The translations under genes and the position numbers were made by a program. From Aspidiotus rigidus (taxonomy: Eukaryota; Arthropoda; Insecta; Hemiptera; Diaspididae), in assembly GCA_035079385.1 (NCBI GenBank), contig JAVHKY010000052.1, forward strand, positions 6,510,001 through 6,574,000: a stretch of 64,000 nucleotides of DNA, written 5' to 3'. Of the stretch, positions 12,637 to 23,465 are shown piece after piece; the first letter of the stretch is position 1; each line of letters begins with the position of its first letter. The notes below the pieces were generated by a model. That model saw nothing but the letters and a program-made list of their open reading frames with translations, did not search any database and was not told the origin of the DNA.

Positions 12637-14877
12637 GTTCCTAATTGCATTCCACAAGTGGAGTGGTCTTACTTACTATCCTGCTCCGACCACTGGTATA
12701 TATCATATGACATTCCAATCTCAGATGATGAGGAAGGACATCTTTCTGCTGTTCCAACCTATGGTCTCACCACAAATACTGAGCAGTTTCTTGAGGAGAC
12801 ATCTGTCTTCCCCACACTGCCTCCAACCTCTGCCGATTACTACATTGGTACATCTTTTTCACGTATAAATGATTGGCTCAAGTATGCGATGGATGCCCAC
12901 TCACGGGTTAAGCGTTATAACCCAAAAACCACTTGGTGGACACCAAAAGTTGACACAATCAAAAAGCTAATCCACCGCACTCAAAGAGTGTTTAAGCGAA
13001 CTCGCAACCATGTTAGAAGGAATCTCCTTCTCACGGTAGAAAGTATTCTTCGCAAAATCTATAGACGAGAGATCCGACATAGTGAGGACACTTCTTGGCT
13101 GAAGTTTATCACAACTGGTAAAGCTTGGGGAAAACCCTATAAAACTATCGTCAAGAGTACAAAGAAAGTAAGACACAGAGGGCCAGACCTCCACCAATCT
13201 CAACGAAACCATTAAATTTTTCCTTAAAGATAAATATCCCAGAGCCAACATAGGTGCCCACAATGACCTCGGTAATGAACTGGTTGAGATTATTCCTGAT
13301 CCCAACTGGGCCCCTACTGGTCTTATAAATTACATTAAGAAGCGGAATAACCGCACCCACCCGGAATTGATGGAATCCGTTATGGGATTGTCAAAAAATT
13401 CTACAAACTTCATGGGGATAGATACTTTGCCCTTATGGTAGAGGCAACCCGGCGTGGCATTTTCCTCCAATGTCATAAGACCGCTGGCCTAACAATCATA
13501 CCAAAAGATGAGAAATCTCAAGAAACGACTGAAGGTTTTCGACCCATTTCAAAAATTAATTGCATGGGCAAAGTCTTTGAAGGATTTTTAGCCTATGAAA
13601 TAGAGCAAGAATTTGAAACTAAGAACAACCTTCATCAATGCCAGTTTGGCTTCCGCAAAGGAGTTTCCACTGAAGAAGCCATCCGTCTTGTAGACGGCAA
13701 AATTCGTAGTACCAGAGAGAGTAAGAAACTTGCAGCTTGCGTCTCAATAGACATTAAAGGCGCCTTTGATAAAGTCTCTCATACATCCATCATAAAATCC
13801 ATGAGAAGAAAAGAAATCTGTGAGAATCTTATAGCTACCATCGACAACTATCTGACAAATAAGTCCAGTACTTTCCTTGGTCAGAAACGGAAACTCAATA
13901 GGGGTTGCCCCCAGGGATCTGTTCTGGGCCCATCATTATGGAACTTGGCGTACGACCTGGTTCTTCAGGAGATTGACCAACGTGGTGTATGGCAGTGTTG
14001 TTACGCAGACGACACTCTGCTCATGATCAAGGCAAAGAGTGCCCCTGAACTAAAGAAGAAGGTTGTCACCCTACTGTCATTCATTGATGGCGAAGTAGCC
14101 AAACATGACCTCGAAATGAACGTTTCCAAAACTGTCATCCTCATAATAGATGGTCGAAGCTATCGAAATATAGATGCTGCAGAATTGTCTGAAATCAACT
14201 TCCGAGGTACAACTATATCCACTAGCCGTAAGATGAAATACCTTGGTGTGATCATTGACGATCGATTACTTTACAACGAACATTGCTCATACATAAGTGT
14301 GAAGTGTGAAGCAATAGTTAATAAGTTACGCATTGTTTGCCCAAATATGGAAGGCTACTCCAATAGTGCTCGCCGAATAATGTTTCAAGCCACAGTAGGT
14401 GCGCTATGGTGGTATGCATCAACAGTATTTAGTCACAGGCTTTTCATGCAGTGCAATCGAAAAAAGATCAAAGCAAGCCATAAAAAAGCCATGGCTTCAA
14501 CCGCAAGAGCTTACAAAACAGTGGGCTATCTCCCACTAACAATACACACTTACTGGCCACCGATGGAACTTGAAGTATTGGAACGTTCGATAATATTTGC
14601 ACACAGAAGAGGGTGGGTAGCCAATGAATATCCCCTTCATCTACCCGAACTCCTCCTGAACCAAGATGTCCATGAAATCCAACTAGAGATCCATAAAGAA
14701 ATAAGGAGAGTATAGGAGGAGGAGTGGGAAGAATATGTCCCGTCCCTTCTTAAAAGCAATATTTTCAAGAGCCTCATACCGACAATTGAGGATGCAAGGA
14801 ATGCTCCAATCTATGAAGATTTCTTCCTCTCTCAAGCGTCAACAGGACATGGCTGTTTTCGCAAGTTTCGCCATACT
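12637..14877 (+). pseudogene. R1-clade-like non-LTR retrotransposon ORF2 (end of endonuclease, reverse transcriptase), interrupted
   Basis: This is a 5'-truncated polyprotein remnant. It opens with the C-terminal end of an AP-like endonuclease (the SDHWYISYDI motif near 12688). Two frameshifts follow, near 13172 and 13375. The reverse transcriptase is then open from about 13380 to 14715: QCQFGFRKGVSTEEA, SIDIKGAFDKVSH (first catalytic Asp), GCPQGSVLGPSLWNLAYD, CYADDTLLM (catalytic YADD) and KYLGVIID. A stop occurs at 14713. Coding similarity continues in the same frame to 14877, where PLE1 interrupts it; the rest resumes at 17072. Family knowledge places GCPQGSVLGP-type RTs with a C-terminal cysteine knuckle in the R1 group, though related clades remain possible. 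Confidence 0.78.
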
Positions 14878-15295
14878 AAACAAGAAAGAGGAATACTCCG
14901 ACGTGGAGTAAACATGAAAACCGCAGAAAAAATGAAAATACAACGAGCGCTTTCGGTTAAACAACCATCTTCAAAGCCTGAAATGAAAGCAACTGACGAA
15001 CAAAAGAGAAGAACGAGGTATTAAGATCGTCCAAACGAGAAATCACGGTGTGAGTCATAAACCAGTTCGATCAAGCCATCTTCCGGAATGTACGAATTGA
15101 GTACAGTGATACCGTCAGTGTTGAGATGACGAATTATCTCTATATTCTCGAGGGCGATACGCTTACGGTAGGAATTCTCCTTATGGAGGAGCTTTTCGGA
15201 TCCCTCGCGGAAGCTGTGGCCACTGTTTATTAAGTGATCGGCGAAAGCTGACTCCCCCAAGTGTCCCTTCTTCCAAGACTTCAGGTGCTCAGCTA
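14877..15295 (-). repeat. Inverted arm of PLE1 (left)
   Basis: This is the reverse complement of 16614-17032, carrying the C-terminal ~90 codons of the GIY-YIG domain on the minus strand (from EHLKSWKKGHLGESA to the stop at 15021). The translated copies are identical, so the two arms arose together or have been homogenised. Confidence 0.85.
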
Positions 15296-17071
15296 GGATT
15301 TCAGCTTTCCCAAGCACGTCAAAGAAGTTAGGTGTGTCATCAACAGGAGTGAGGCTATTATCAAAACCCCTGCTTTGAATAAAGCCCTCGTTGTTCCTAA
15401 CCCCACCCCCTCTTGTACGGGCTGCCTAAAGTGCATAAGAATAATACCCCGATGAGACCCCTTGTTTCTTTCGTCTCCTCTCCTACCTACCTCCTTGCAA
15501 AATTCCTTGACCGTTGGTTCAAAAATCGTATTGATTTTGAATCCCCTCATTCGGTCTTGAATTCGGCCTCTTTAACTGACGTCCTCAAGGATGTAAGCCT
15601 TCCCCCGGGAACGACCATCTGCTCGTTTGATGTTGTTGGTTTGTTCCCGAATATTCCTAAGGCTGCTACTATCCAGCGTATGGGTGAGCTACTCGTCAAA
15701 GCCAACATTCCTCATAATGAGCTTCACGAATTCTTCGATCTTCTTAACACTTGCTGGTCCCCTAACTATTGCAAATTTGAAGGGAAATTTTTCGAGTTCC
15801 CTGACGAAGTAGGGATCCCCATTGGATCACCACTAGGCTCTCTCATATCCGAAATCTTCATGTCTAAGTTTGAACTTGACCTCTTTTCCTCGAACCAGGT
15901 GTTACTTAATCATATTCATTATTGGCACAGGTACGTTGATGACGTTCTATGTACCTGAACTGGTCACCCAGATCTCCTTTGTGAGTTTCTGAGGTATCTC
16001 AATGCCTGGTACCCTTCCATCAAATTTACGTTGGAAATAGTGGTATTTTCCATTAACTTTTTGGATTTATCGATCTCTATAATAGACGGTATCCATAAGT
16101 TTGGAATTTACAGGAAAGATACTACGACCGATGTTTTAGTCCACGGTGGTTCGTTCGGTCCTGTTGCTCACAAGATGGCTGCTTTTCATAGCCTAGTTCA
16201 CAGACTGACTCGTATTCTTTTGAGTCAGTCTGCCTTCAAGAAAGAGTTAATCACAATAAAACACCTGACCAGAGTGAATGGGGTCAATGTCGATGTTGAC
16301 GTGATGGTTCGGAGGAAAGTTACGAGGGGCCTCCTGGATCCCACCACCTCCCTCCCCCGAGACACGATCCGTGATCGCCGTTTGCGTTGGATCAGTCTCC
16401 CTTTCTTGGGGAACTTCTCCCAGCAATTGGGTCGGGCCCTTCGCCCGTTTGGCTTCAGACACGCGTTTTACAACCCTACCACAGTCAAGAGGTTCTTTGT
16501 GAGACTGAAGGACCCCATACCTGTTGATGAGAGGAGTGGTGTGTATAAGTTGGAGTGTGAGGATTGTGGAGGCTTTTATATTGGTGAGACCAGCCGCCAA
16601 ATGAAAGTTCGAGTAGCTGAGCACCTGAAGTCTTGGAAGAAGGGACACTTGGGGGAGTCAGCTTTCGCCGATCACTTAATAAACAGTGGCCACAGCTTCC
16701 GCGAGGGATCCGAAAAGCTCCTCCATAAGGAGAATTCCTACCGTAAGCGTATCGCCCTCGAGAATATAGAGATAATTCGTCATCTCAACACTGACGGTAT
16801 CACTGTACTCAATTCGTACATTCCGGAAGATGGCTTGATCGAACTGGTTTATGACTCACACCGTGATTTCTCGTTTGGACGATCTTAATACCTCGTTCTT
16901 CTCTTTTGTTCGTCAGTTGCTTTCATTTCAGGCTTTGAAGATGGTTGTTTAACCGAAAGCGCTCGTCGTATTTTCATTTTTTCTGCGGTTTTCATGTTTA
17001 CTCCACGTCGGAGTATTCCTCTTTCTTGTTTAATATGGATAGCCGTAATTTGAAGGAACGGATTCGTTTAA
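14878..17071 (+). mobile_element. PLE1, Penelope-like element with inverted partial copy and 12-bp TSD
   Basis: The element is bounded by a 12-bp direct repeat, tttcgccatact, at 14866-14877 and 17072-17083, and it interrupts the R1-like ORF. Its left part (to 15295) is an inverted copy of 16614-17032; both arms are 419 nt. The sense part encodes a truncated reverse transcriptase and a GIY-YIG endonuclease. A 39-nt tail outside the right arm (17033-17071) begins atggatagccg and looks like the first codons of a Penelope ORF. This organisation matches the known partly inverted and tandem 'pseudo-LTR' structures of Penelope elements. Confidence 0.82.
15296..16888 (+). pseudogene. PLE1 ORF: Penelope reverse transcriptase plus GIY-YIG endonuclease, broken
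   Basis: The protein copies RNA into DNA at a target nicked by its own GIY-YIG nuclease. Sense coding starts directly after the inverted arm (FPKHVKEVRCVINRSEAIIK), shifts frame near 15405, then runs LYGLPKVHKNNTPMRP, CSFDVVGLFPNIPKA, IPIGSPLGSLISEIFM and YWHRYVDDVLC (catalytic YVDD). An in-frame TGA at 15956 replaces the Trp codon seen in PLE2. The C-terminal part (16031-16888) carries a CxxC pair (CEDCGG) directly before FYIGETSRQMKVRVAEH, the GIY-YIG core, then FADHLINSGHS. Compared with PLE2, roughly the first 160 residues are missing. Two further lesions show that this copy is inactive. Confidence 0.85.
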
Positions 17072-17317
17072 TTTCGCCATACTATTGGTAAAGTGGTTTC
17101 TCCATTATGCCCGATGTGCCCCAGTGAAATTGAAGATGCTGTCCACGTTTTCACCAGATGCCCCCGTTTCCATAAGGGCAGACCACCTGGTAACATCTGC
17201 CTCGAGATGGGTTGGATCAAGTACATGAAGTCCGTAGTTTGTGAACTCTGGATTGAGGAAAATGGACCACTAAGGAATAGCGCCTCTCACTATCATCGTG
17301 TACCACACCATTCCTAG
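17072..17317 (+). pseudogene. C-terminal zinc-knuckle part of the R1-like element, separated by PLE1
   Basis: The frame restarts with the duplicated FRHT codons (17072-17083) and continues into CPMCPSEIEDAVHVFTRCPRF, a CCHC-type knuckle found at the C-terminus of R1-like and Jockey-like ORF2 proteins. The frame matches the one left at 14877, so both parts belonged to one ORF before PLE1 arrived. It ends at a stop at 17315. The 3' untranslated end was not located. Confidence 0.75.
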
Positions 17318-19100
17318 ATAGGCAGGGCACAGAATGGTGTCTCATCTCGCATAATGTGATCAAGATCATTAATGGTTCGTACCAGTGAATACTTTACACG
17401 TTGTAAGAAAACAGTGCCTACGTACCTGATGACAACCACACTGACCACCCAAAGTGATTCTCGTCCCATAATCATCTGACCTATTCATTCCAAGTATCAA
17501 GGATGGATTCCGGGAAGTAAGCGGCTTCCTGTAACCCTAGCGGTATGTGGGACAGAAATCCTTGAATACTTACTCCTTTCACCATTCACATCTCTTCCCG
17601 AATTGTAAGTCACTAAGGGTGAAGAAGATCATACCACATCTACCAGGTCATTTGATGTCCGCACACATTGATATGTATGCCAATTACGAGCAGCATTGAA
17701 GACCCTACCTAAACAACAACAGCGGTACCAGTCTGAGTATTTTGCTTCTCTTCATTGGTGCACCCACATCTCGCCAATTTAGCCAACTATACTCGAATGC
17801 AACGTGGAAAGACGATATCCATCAACTTGAATCCTTTCCTCAGTACGCACCCCCACCTAGAAGACGATAGTAAGTCGGCGGGCTAACCGCTACGACAACC
17901 GCTCCTGGCTGGTGTCCACCATGACCCACCAGGCAGGGCATGGTGAGGGGTGCACAATCCACCAGAATATGGGAAGGTTTTTAACAACTCCCTTATTGTT
18001 CAAGTCATTATACATTAGCTCTTTTGTCACTGTATTCTGCCAATCCAAGCAGTATTGCATGTAAGCTAAGCATGACTGCATGTGGTGATCCTGTCAAAAC
18101 ATATTAGCCGCTTTACCAGACCGTGCGCTTTCTGCATTGCCCCCTCGTTGAACTCCTCTGGTGCATAAAAAATCAATATCTGGTTATAGTCATAGGAGGA
18201 GTGATGCGAGGGAGGGGAAGGAATTTTGAACTTCAGCCAGTCCAAGCTGATGCAGTACCAATTTGAAGAAATAATATTTATATTAATACGAGTGTTATTA
18301 TAAGTATATCTGTCACCCCCCTTGATGTATCAACCAAACTCTGTATAATGTAACTTGCATTTTTGGAACTGTATCGGTGAAGTTAGTGTCCCAAAAGCCG
18401 TAAACCTCTCTGTCGTGGTCAACGGGCACAAAAAAATGAAAAAAAATTTAAAAAATAAAAAAAAAGTAATAAACGAAGAGACACAAAACAGTACCGAAAT
18501 TCGAAAAAAAGTAAGATCAATTTCAAGGAAGGACCTGTACTTTATTGATTACTTTTAAAGATTACTTTTAAAAAGGTGCGTTGAACTATTAAGAGAAGTC
18601 TACTTCACTTGTTCACAAATAGAAAAAAAAAACTTACGCAGCGCTAAAGCAAAATCGACTTTTCCTATCTTATTTACCTACGTCCCGACTTCTTTTTTTC
18701 CCGTTTTGTTCATTATTGGCTACATGATATTACGTAATCATCTTCGTTTCCAACAGCAAATAAACTTTGTTTTCCAAAATGAGTACATTTTCAAAGCTCT
18801 CTAAGCATTATTTTCATTCACTCTTCTATATCGAATACCCCCTTCCCTCCCGCTTCAATGAATGGAATATTTGTCAAACATACATACGTATATATGAATT
18901 TGAGCCAATGTTAAAATCGTGATCCATACACCCTGAAACGCCGAGAAAACATACCCCAAACCAAAAATTCCACCGTGCGCAAGAATGCAATACCTCCTAA
19001 CGTCGGTAAAAAAAGTAAGAAACGATCTACGCTGAGAAATCAATCTATGCTCATATAACCTACTAATAACACAAGTTGAATTCCCACAACTCTTCACAAA
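17318..19100. other. No confident gene; possibly retrotransposon 3' sequence to about 17.9 kb
   Basis: The interval 17330-17930 has higher GC than its surroundings and may be the untranslated end of the R1-like element, but no A-rich tail was pinned down. A lysine-rich 67-codon frame at 18355-18558 is low complexity. The rest is AT-rich and unassigned. Confidence 0.3.
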
Positions 19101-19765
19101 AATCTTAAAAACGTATTACCTGGACCTGATGACATTCAGTCTTGGTGGCAATTTAGCAAAAATTTCACAAAGTTTTTTACAGGATAGATTTATATCAGTC
19201 AGACTACAGAATAAATTCTCACCTTACATAGTTGAAAGTGGTGTCCCACAAGGAGAGGTCCTTAGCGTCCTTCTCTTCCTGGTAGCCATAAATGATTTCC
19301 CACTTAACACAGATTACCCATTCTAGACAAGAGGGGGTAGTTTTAGCCCGGCTACAAATAGGCCACACTCGTCTTACTCATGCGTACTTATCTTCTCAGT
19401 AATCTCTCTCCTCCATCATGCCCTCACTGTCTCCAGGAAAATTTAGTGGTTGAAAATTTTTTCTCGTGCCCCGTTTTACAACCCACTCGATCCTCCCTAA
19501 ATTTATCTTCCAATATCCACTCAGCACTAAACAACAACTCCGAAACCATTGACTCAACCTCAACTTATTTACGCACCACTCAATTCTACAAATTCATCTA
19601 AAACACCTACAAATTCTGTTCATTTTTATCACGATCGCTATCGCTATACAATTCCCACCAATACCATACCTAATTTAACCTGATTTAAGTTGTGACAATA
19701 ATAAGTTTGTAACGTCCAGCAAATAACCCTTGTGTAGTTTATAATGCTCGTAAAATAAATAAATA
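19100..19765 (+). pseudogene. Jockey-like non-LTR remnant with internal deletion
   Basis: The first part (19129-19326) matches the centre of a non-LTR reverse transcriptase: SFLQDRFISVRLQNKFSPY, then GVPQGEVLSVLLFLVAINDF. The catalytic YADD block and RNase H are missing. From about 19340 the sequence jumps to the C-terminus (RLQIGHTRLTHAYLLS, then the knuckle CPHCLQENLVVENFFSCP) and a stop at 19599. An A/T-rich tail with aaataaataaatatataaaaa lies at 19755-19775. It is a relic. Confidence 0.7.
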
Positions 19766-19775
19766 TATAAAAAAA

Positions 19776-20123
19776 ATCTGGAACAGGAGCATTTCATACT
19801 AGAGTAATAATTCTGTACCTAAAAGAAAAAATCCTTGATATTCGACCTTTCTCTCCGATTACTATTCTTTTCTTACACTGCATTGTAGAAAAGTTAATAG
19901 TTCATAAATCTATAGATACTTGGAGAAAAAAAAAAAAAAGGTAGGAAAAAGAAAAGAACATGTATCGCCTGCTGTTATACAATAGGAGACATCCCTTATA
20001 CAGTTTCTCTTAACTGTTTGTGACAAAAACGGCACTTAGGACGGTGGGACGAATACAGAATACGGTAGGACGGAATACGGACCTTTTTCAACTACCATTA
20101 TAATTTGTAGGAAAACACCGTGA
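19776..20123. other. No recognised feature
   Basis: AT-rich, including a 14-bp A run at 19927-19940. Nothing else identified. Confidence 0.3.
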
Positions 20124-20504
20124 TGTACTATGTGCCATTTTTGGCACCTTCATCTTCAAATGTCATTTTTATATCGACAGTATCAGTAAGAGGAAATTTC
20201 TGAACTTTTTTTCGGTTATAGGAAATTGAGATCTCTATGTCTCTATTTTTCATAAGAATTACTTCATTTGAGTGAATAAACATGGAGTTTGAGTGCTTTG
20301 AAAATTTTCATTTTCAGTCAAGCAGTATTTATGTTTTCAAACGTCATAAGTCTCATGTTTGTGAATGTTTTTCTTTAAAACTTGTTTTTCTAATGAGGAT
20401 AAGAATACCCTACAATCTTACATTATTTTTATCAATAAATTTTGTCTACGTTTGAAAATATGACCTCTTCTTTTTTAAATGTGCCAAAAATGGCACGTAG
20501 TACA
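20124..20504. mobile_element. Small TIR element (MITE-like) with self-palindromic ends
   Basis: The left end at 20124-20147 and the right end at 20481-20504 are inverted copies with one mismatch in 24 (tgtactatgtgcc... and its partner). Each end contains gtgccatttttggcac, itself a hairpin with a short loop. The 381-bp interior is AT-rich and non-coding. A target duplication was not clear (ta or tga on the left, tta on the right). Confidence 0.55.
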
Positions 20505-20879
20505 TTAAGGGTTAGAAGAGTTTTTCATGAGAATTCATCTCTGTGGCTCCCAATACTGTCTTTGATATCTCAACAAGCTCTATAACTGTATTTCGTCTGC
20601 ACTGCTTAGCAGTGGATCACAGGAGTTGATTGAATCCTCCATAGTGAATAGCCTGACGGGAGCGGTACCCAGCTCTCTACATTCTACCTGCAAAATTTCT
20701 GCCTGACCACATTTCACCTCTCGTGCCATAATGTTTATTGGTTTTATAAACCAAGACCTTATCTGAACAATTTCCGTACCCGACCCAAAGCCAGTATTAA
20801 ACAGGCAGGAATATAATGAAGTCCATTACATAAACAGAGTCCAATAAACTAGGTGGTTCATCTGTGTACATACTTGGCA

Positions 20880-22450
20880 ATGTTGTATACCCTGAGAGGG
20901 TATGTGTACAGTTGCGGCTTCCCCTCAGTCCAGTACAATTGGAAAGTTTTTGCTAAAGTCTATTTTTTCTAATAGGTTTTTGGCCTATAACACCTCAAAC
21001 CACCAGCTTCCATTGTGTGTAGTTGTGACAATATCTGGTTTGCTTAATATACCCCTATCAATTAACAAACCCTTTTCCTGTGCTCCTTCTGGCGCGACTA
21101 AAATTTCTGAATCCAACTGCAAGATAATCCTTACTGCCCACCTGACTGTTCTGCTGTCGGTATTTCCACATCCAGTTAGTTGACATTGTTTTGAGTATAA
21201 CACCAATCCAAGCTCTTGAGCAATGGTATCCATTATTACAGTTACCTCACTACCAGAGTGAACAGCTCCATCGACATACTGTCCATTTCAATAGCATTCA
21301 ATAGCTACTCTTTTTCTGTTGTCTTTAGTACTTATTGCTATCTGGTTTACCTCATGCGTGTCTCAAACAGTTGTTTGGTCGTAATCCTCAGTCTTCGGGA
21401 CAATTTCAGGCAATTTACCCCTCTTGGCATGAGTTGAAACAGGTTCTTTGAGCAGAGCTCTGGGTAAACATTTTACCTCGTGGCACTCATTGTCATCCAT
21501 AGCTAATTGGTTTTCAAGGTCCACTTCCTTGTCTATACGATTCCAAGGAAAAATCCCCTATGTTACAATCTCCATCTCTGGGGTTAGGTTACTGATATTT
21601 TGCATTCCACTTTATTCGATGGTTTCTTCTTGACCTCTCTGACTAAGGCGTGGATAATTTCGTCTCAAATGTTGTCAGTTTCCCCATCTATAGCACACCT
21701 TTCTGTCCTTATCTACCTACTTTCCTTCACTCGCACCAAGTTGACCTGAAAATTTCACATGTAACTCATCTGGAGTTTGTAAATCAGCCGACGACGTAAT
21801 ACAAAAAGAAAAAGTTCCCAAAGCCCTCCCCATGATACACCTTTCAACCCCGCAGCTTTACGACCAAATAAAAACGCACAAAACTGATTACCCATACGGC
21901 CTGTTGTAGCTTTCTACACATCTCCAACATACAAATTGGCTCGCTACCTCAGCAAATGGTTCTGCTTGATGATATTGTAGTCCTTAAATTACTCTACTTT
22001 AAACTCTGTTGAATTCGCCAACACCTTGAAATCTGAAAAGTTTCCAACACATGCAAGACTTGTATCATTTAAACATGTTTACAAACTCATTGTGCGAGAA
22101 ACCATTAACATCATGTGCGGAACATTATTCTATAATGCTCTTCACGTTGACGTCCTCAAGGAATAGAACTGTGCCTTACAATGAAAAAAGACAAAGTTCT
22201 AACTCCTTACTCCCTGAACAGCAGGTTCAATTTATTATTGAGCACACCCCGTTGAATCATGCATCCTTTGCAGCTGCTTCTACAAATCCCTTATTCAAAA
22301 ATCATCCAACTGAAGGTCTCCGCACTTGAATTCGCACATTCTACATCAATCTTCATACCTTATTATAGGCCCAATGGTAGAACTACGAAGTTCCGAGTTG
22401 TACTCAGCACACACCCCTCTAGCATGGGAGACCACTCCATCAACAAATTT
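20880..22450 (-). pseudogene. Degenerate LTR-retrotransposon gag/protease remnant
   Basis: On the minus strand, from about 21700 downward, a decayed zinc-knuckle-like stretch (VCYRWGN) is followed by IECY-stop-NGQYVDGAVHSGSEVTVI near 21270-21330. This is the retropepsin active-site region, with His in place of the catalytic Asp. Next come MDTIAQELGLVLYSKQ and LVAPEGAQEKGLLIDRGI, resembling the segment that follows the protease in Ty3/gypsy polyproteins. Several stops interrupt it. No RT or LTRs were found nearby. A broken retroelement is likely; the family assignment is tentative. Confidence 0.5.
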
Positions 22451-22627
22451 CGATATTAGGTTAGAAACTTCAAGCCACTTTATTTAGAATTTTAGTTCGC
22501 ATCGGATTAGTCCATATTGTTTTTGTGGCCGACATTGCTAGAAACAGACAAATAGTCCACCATTGAACCCTATAGCGTACTACATTGTCGGCCTTGAGTC
22601 AAAATGTCCTAACTCCATTTTACAGAT

Positions 22628-22912
22628 TTGCTACACTCTATAAAAGGAAAAAAAACTGCACTCATTTGGCAGAAAAGTATTTACACTAACTATGACACCA
22701 GCAAGGTGCAAAGTCACTCCATCAGCGTTCCAAAGGAGTACTCAAGCCTCAAACTTACTGCGCTGCAGGAAAAAGACACGAATTTGGGGCCGACGCCATA
22801 CCATTTTGACATCAATAAACCAAACCACAAGTACAAGCCTGACACAGTGATAGTGCACAACCCGGTTCAATTATTGTCGTTGGGAGATATGATAATGTCA
22901 AAGAATGCCTGA
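22628..22912 (+). CDS. Open frame of 94 codons, unrecognised
   Basis: The frame encodes a Lys/Ser-rich peptide starting MLHSIKGKKTALIWQKS with no domain that I recognise. Its 3' end overlaps a ~465-bp direct-repeat unit. There is no splice or promoter support, so it may be chance. Confidence 0.15.
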   Translation: MLHSIKGKKTALIWQKSIYTNYDTSKVQSHSISVPKEYSSLKLTALQEKDTNLGPTPYHFDINKPNHKYKPDTVIVHNPVQLLSLGDMIMSKNA

Positions 22913-23465
22913 TCACACGTTTCTATAGAATGAAAATGAAAGTTTGAGCGTTAGGAAAGGAACAGAAGTGAGTATTGAGATCGAATTTGAGTAAAGTAAA
23001 TGTACACTGAGGAATTCCCGTTCAATATTTGTTATGGTCACTTCATTCCCTGGATCGCTCAATTGTAACATCCGTAAATCACATACCAAATGGCGACCAT
23101 ATAACTTTGTACACTGCTGAGGAGAAGTCGAGGAAAGTTTGAGTAATTCTTGAGTAATAGTAAGATCCGACTCAAACTCGGTATCAATATTAAGGGAAAT
23201 ATAAGAGATATTTTATGCCAATTACAATTCAATCCTACCATTAGGAATGGAATAGGAAACATTTTTTTTCACAATTCTTCATTTAATATAGGGTAGAAGT
23301 ATGTACACACCGGGACAGATGTGCGAGAAAAATTGATCCTAGAGACCAACTTATTGTTGTGAGGAGATGTCACGTTGTAGAATACTTGATCATATGTTTC
23401 TACCGAACGATATAGAAATTTGAGCCTTAGAAAAGGAACAGAAGTGAATTTTGAGGTCGATAGTA
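22870..23465. repeat. Direct repeat pair about 465 bp apart beside the satellite
   Basis: Segments at about 22870-22990 and 23335-23465 match (ttattgt.gt.ggagat, then gtttcta..gaa, then ggaacagaagtga.t.ttgag). The second copy runs directly into the first diverged satellite monomer, so this repeat forms the left border of the array. Confidence 0.5.

Noticed and set aside
16247..16648. 133-codon minus-strand frame opposite the PLE1 endonuclease
   Set aside because: Shadow of the plus-strand GIY-YIG coding region, which has clear motifs.
18355..18558. 67-codon lysine-rich frame
   Set aside because: Low-complexity A-rich sequence read as Lys/Asn; no motif or context support.
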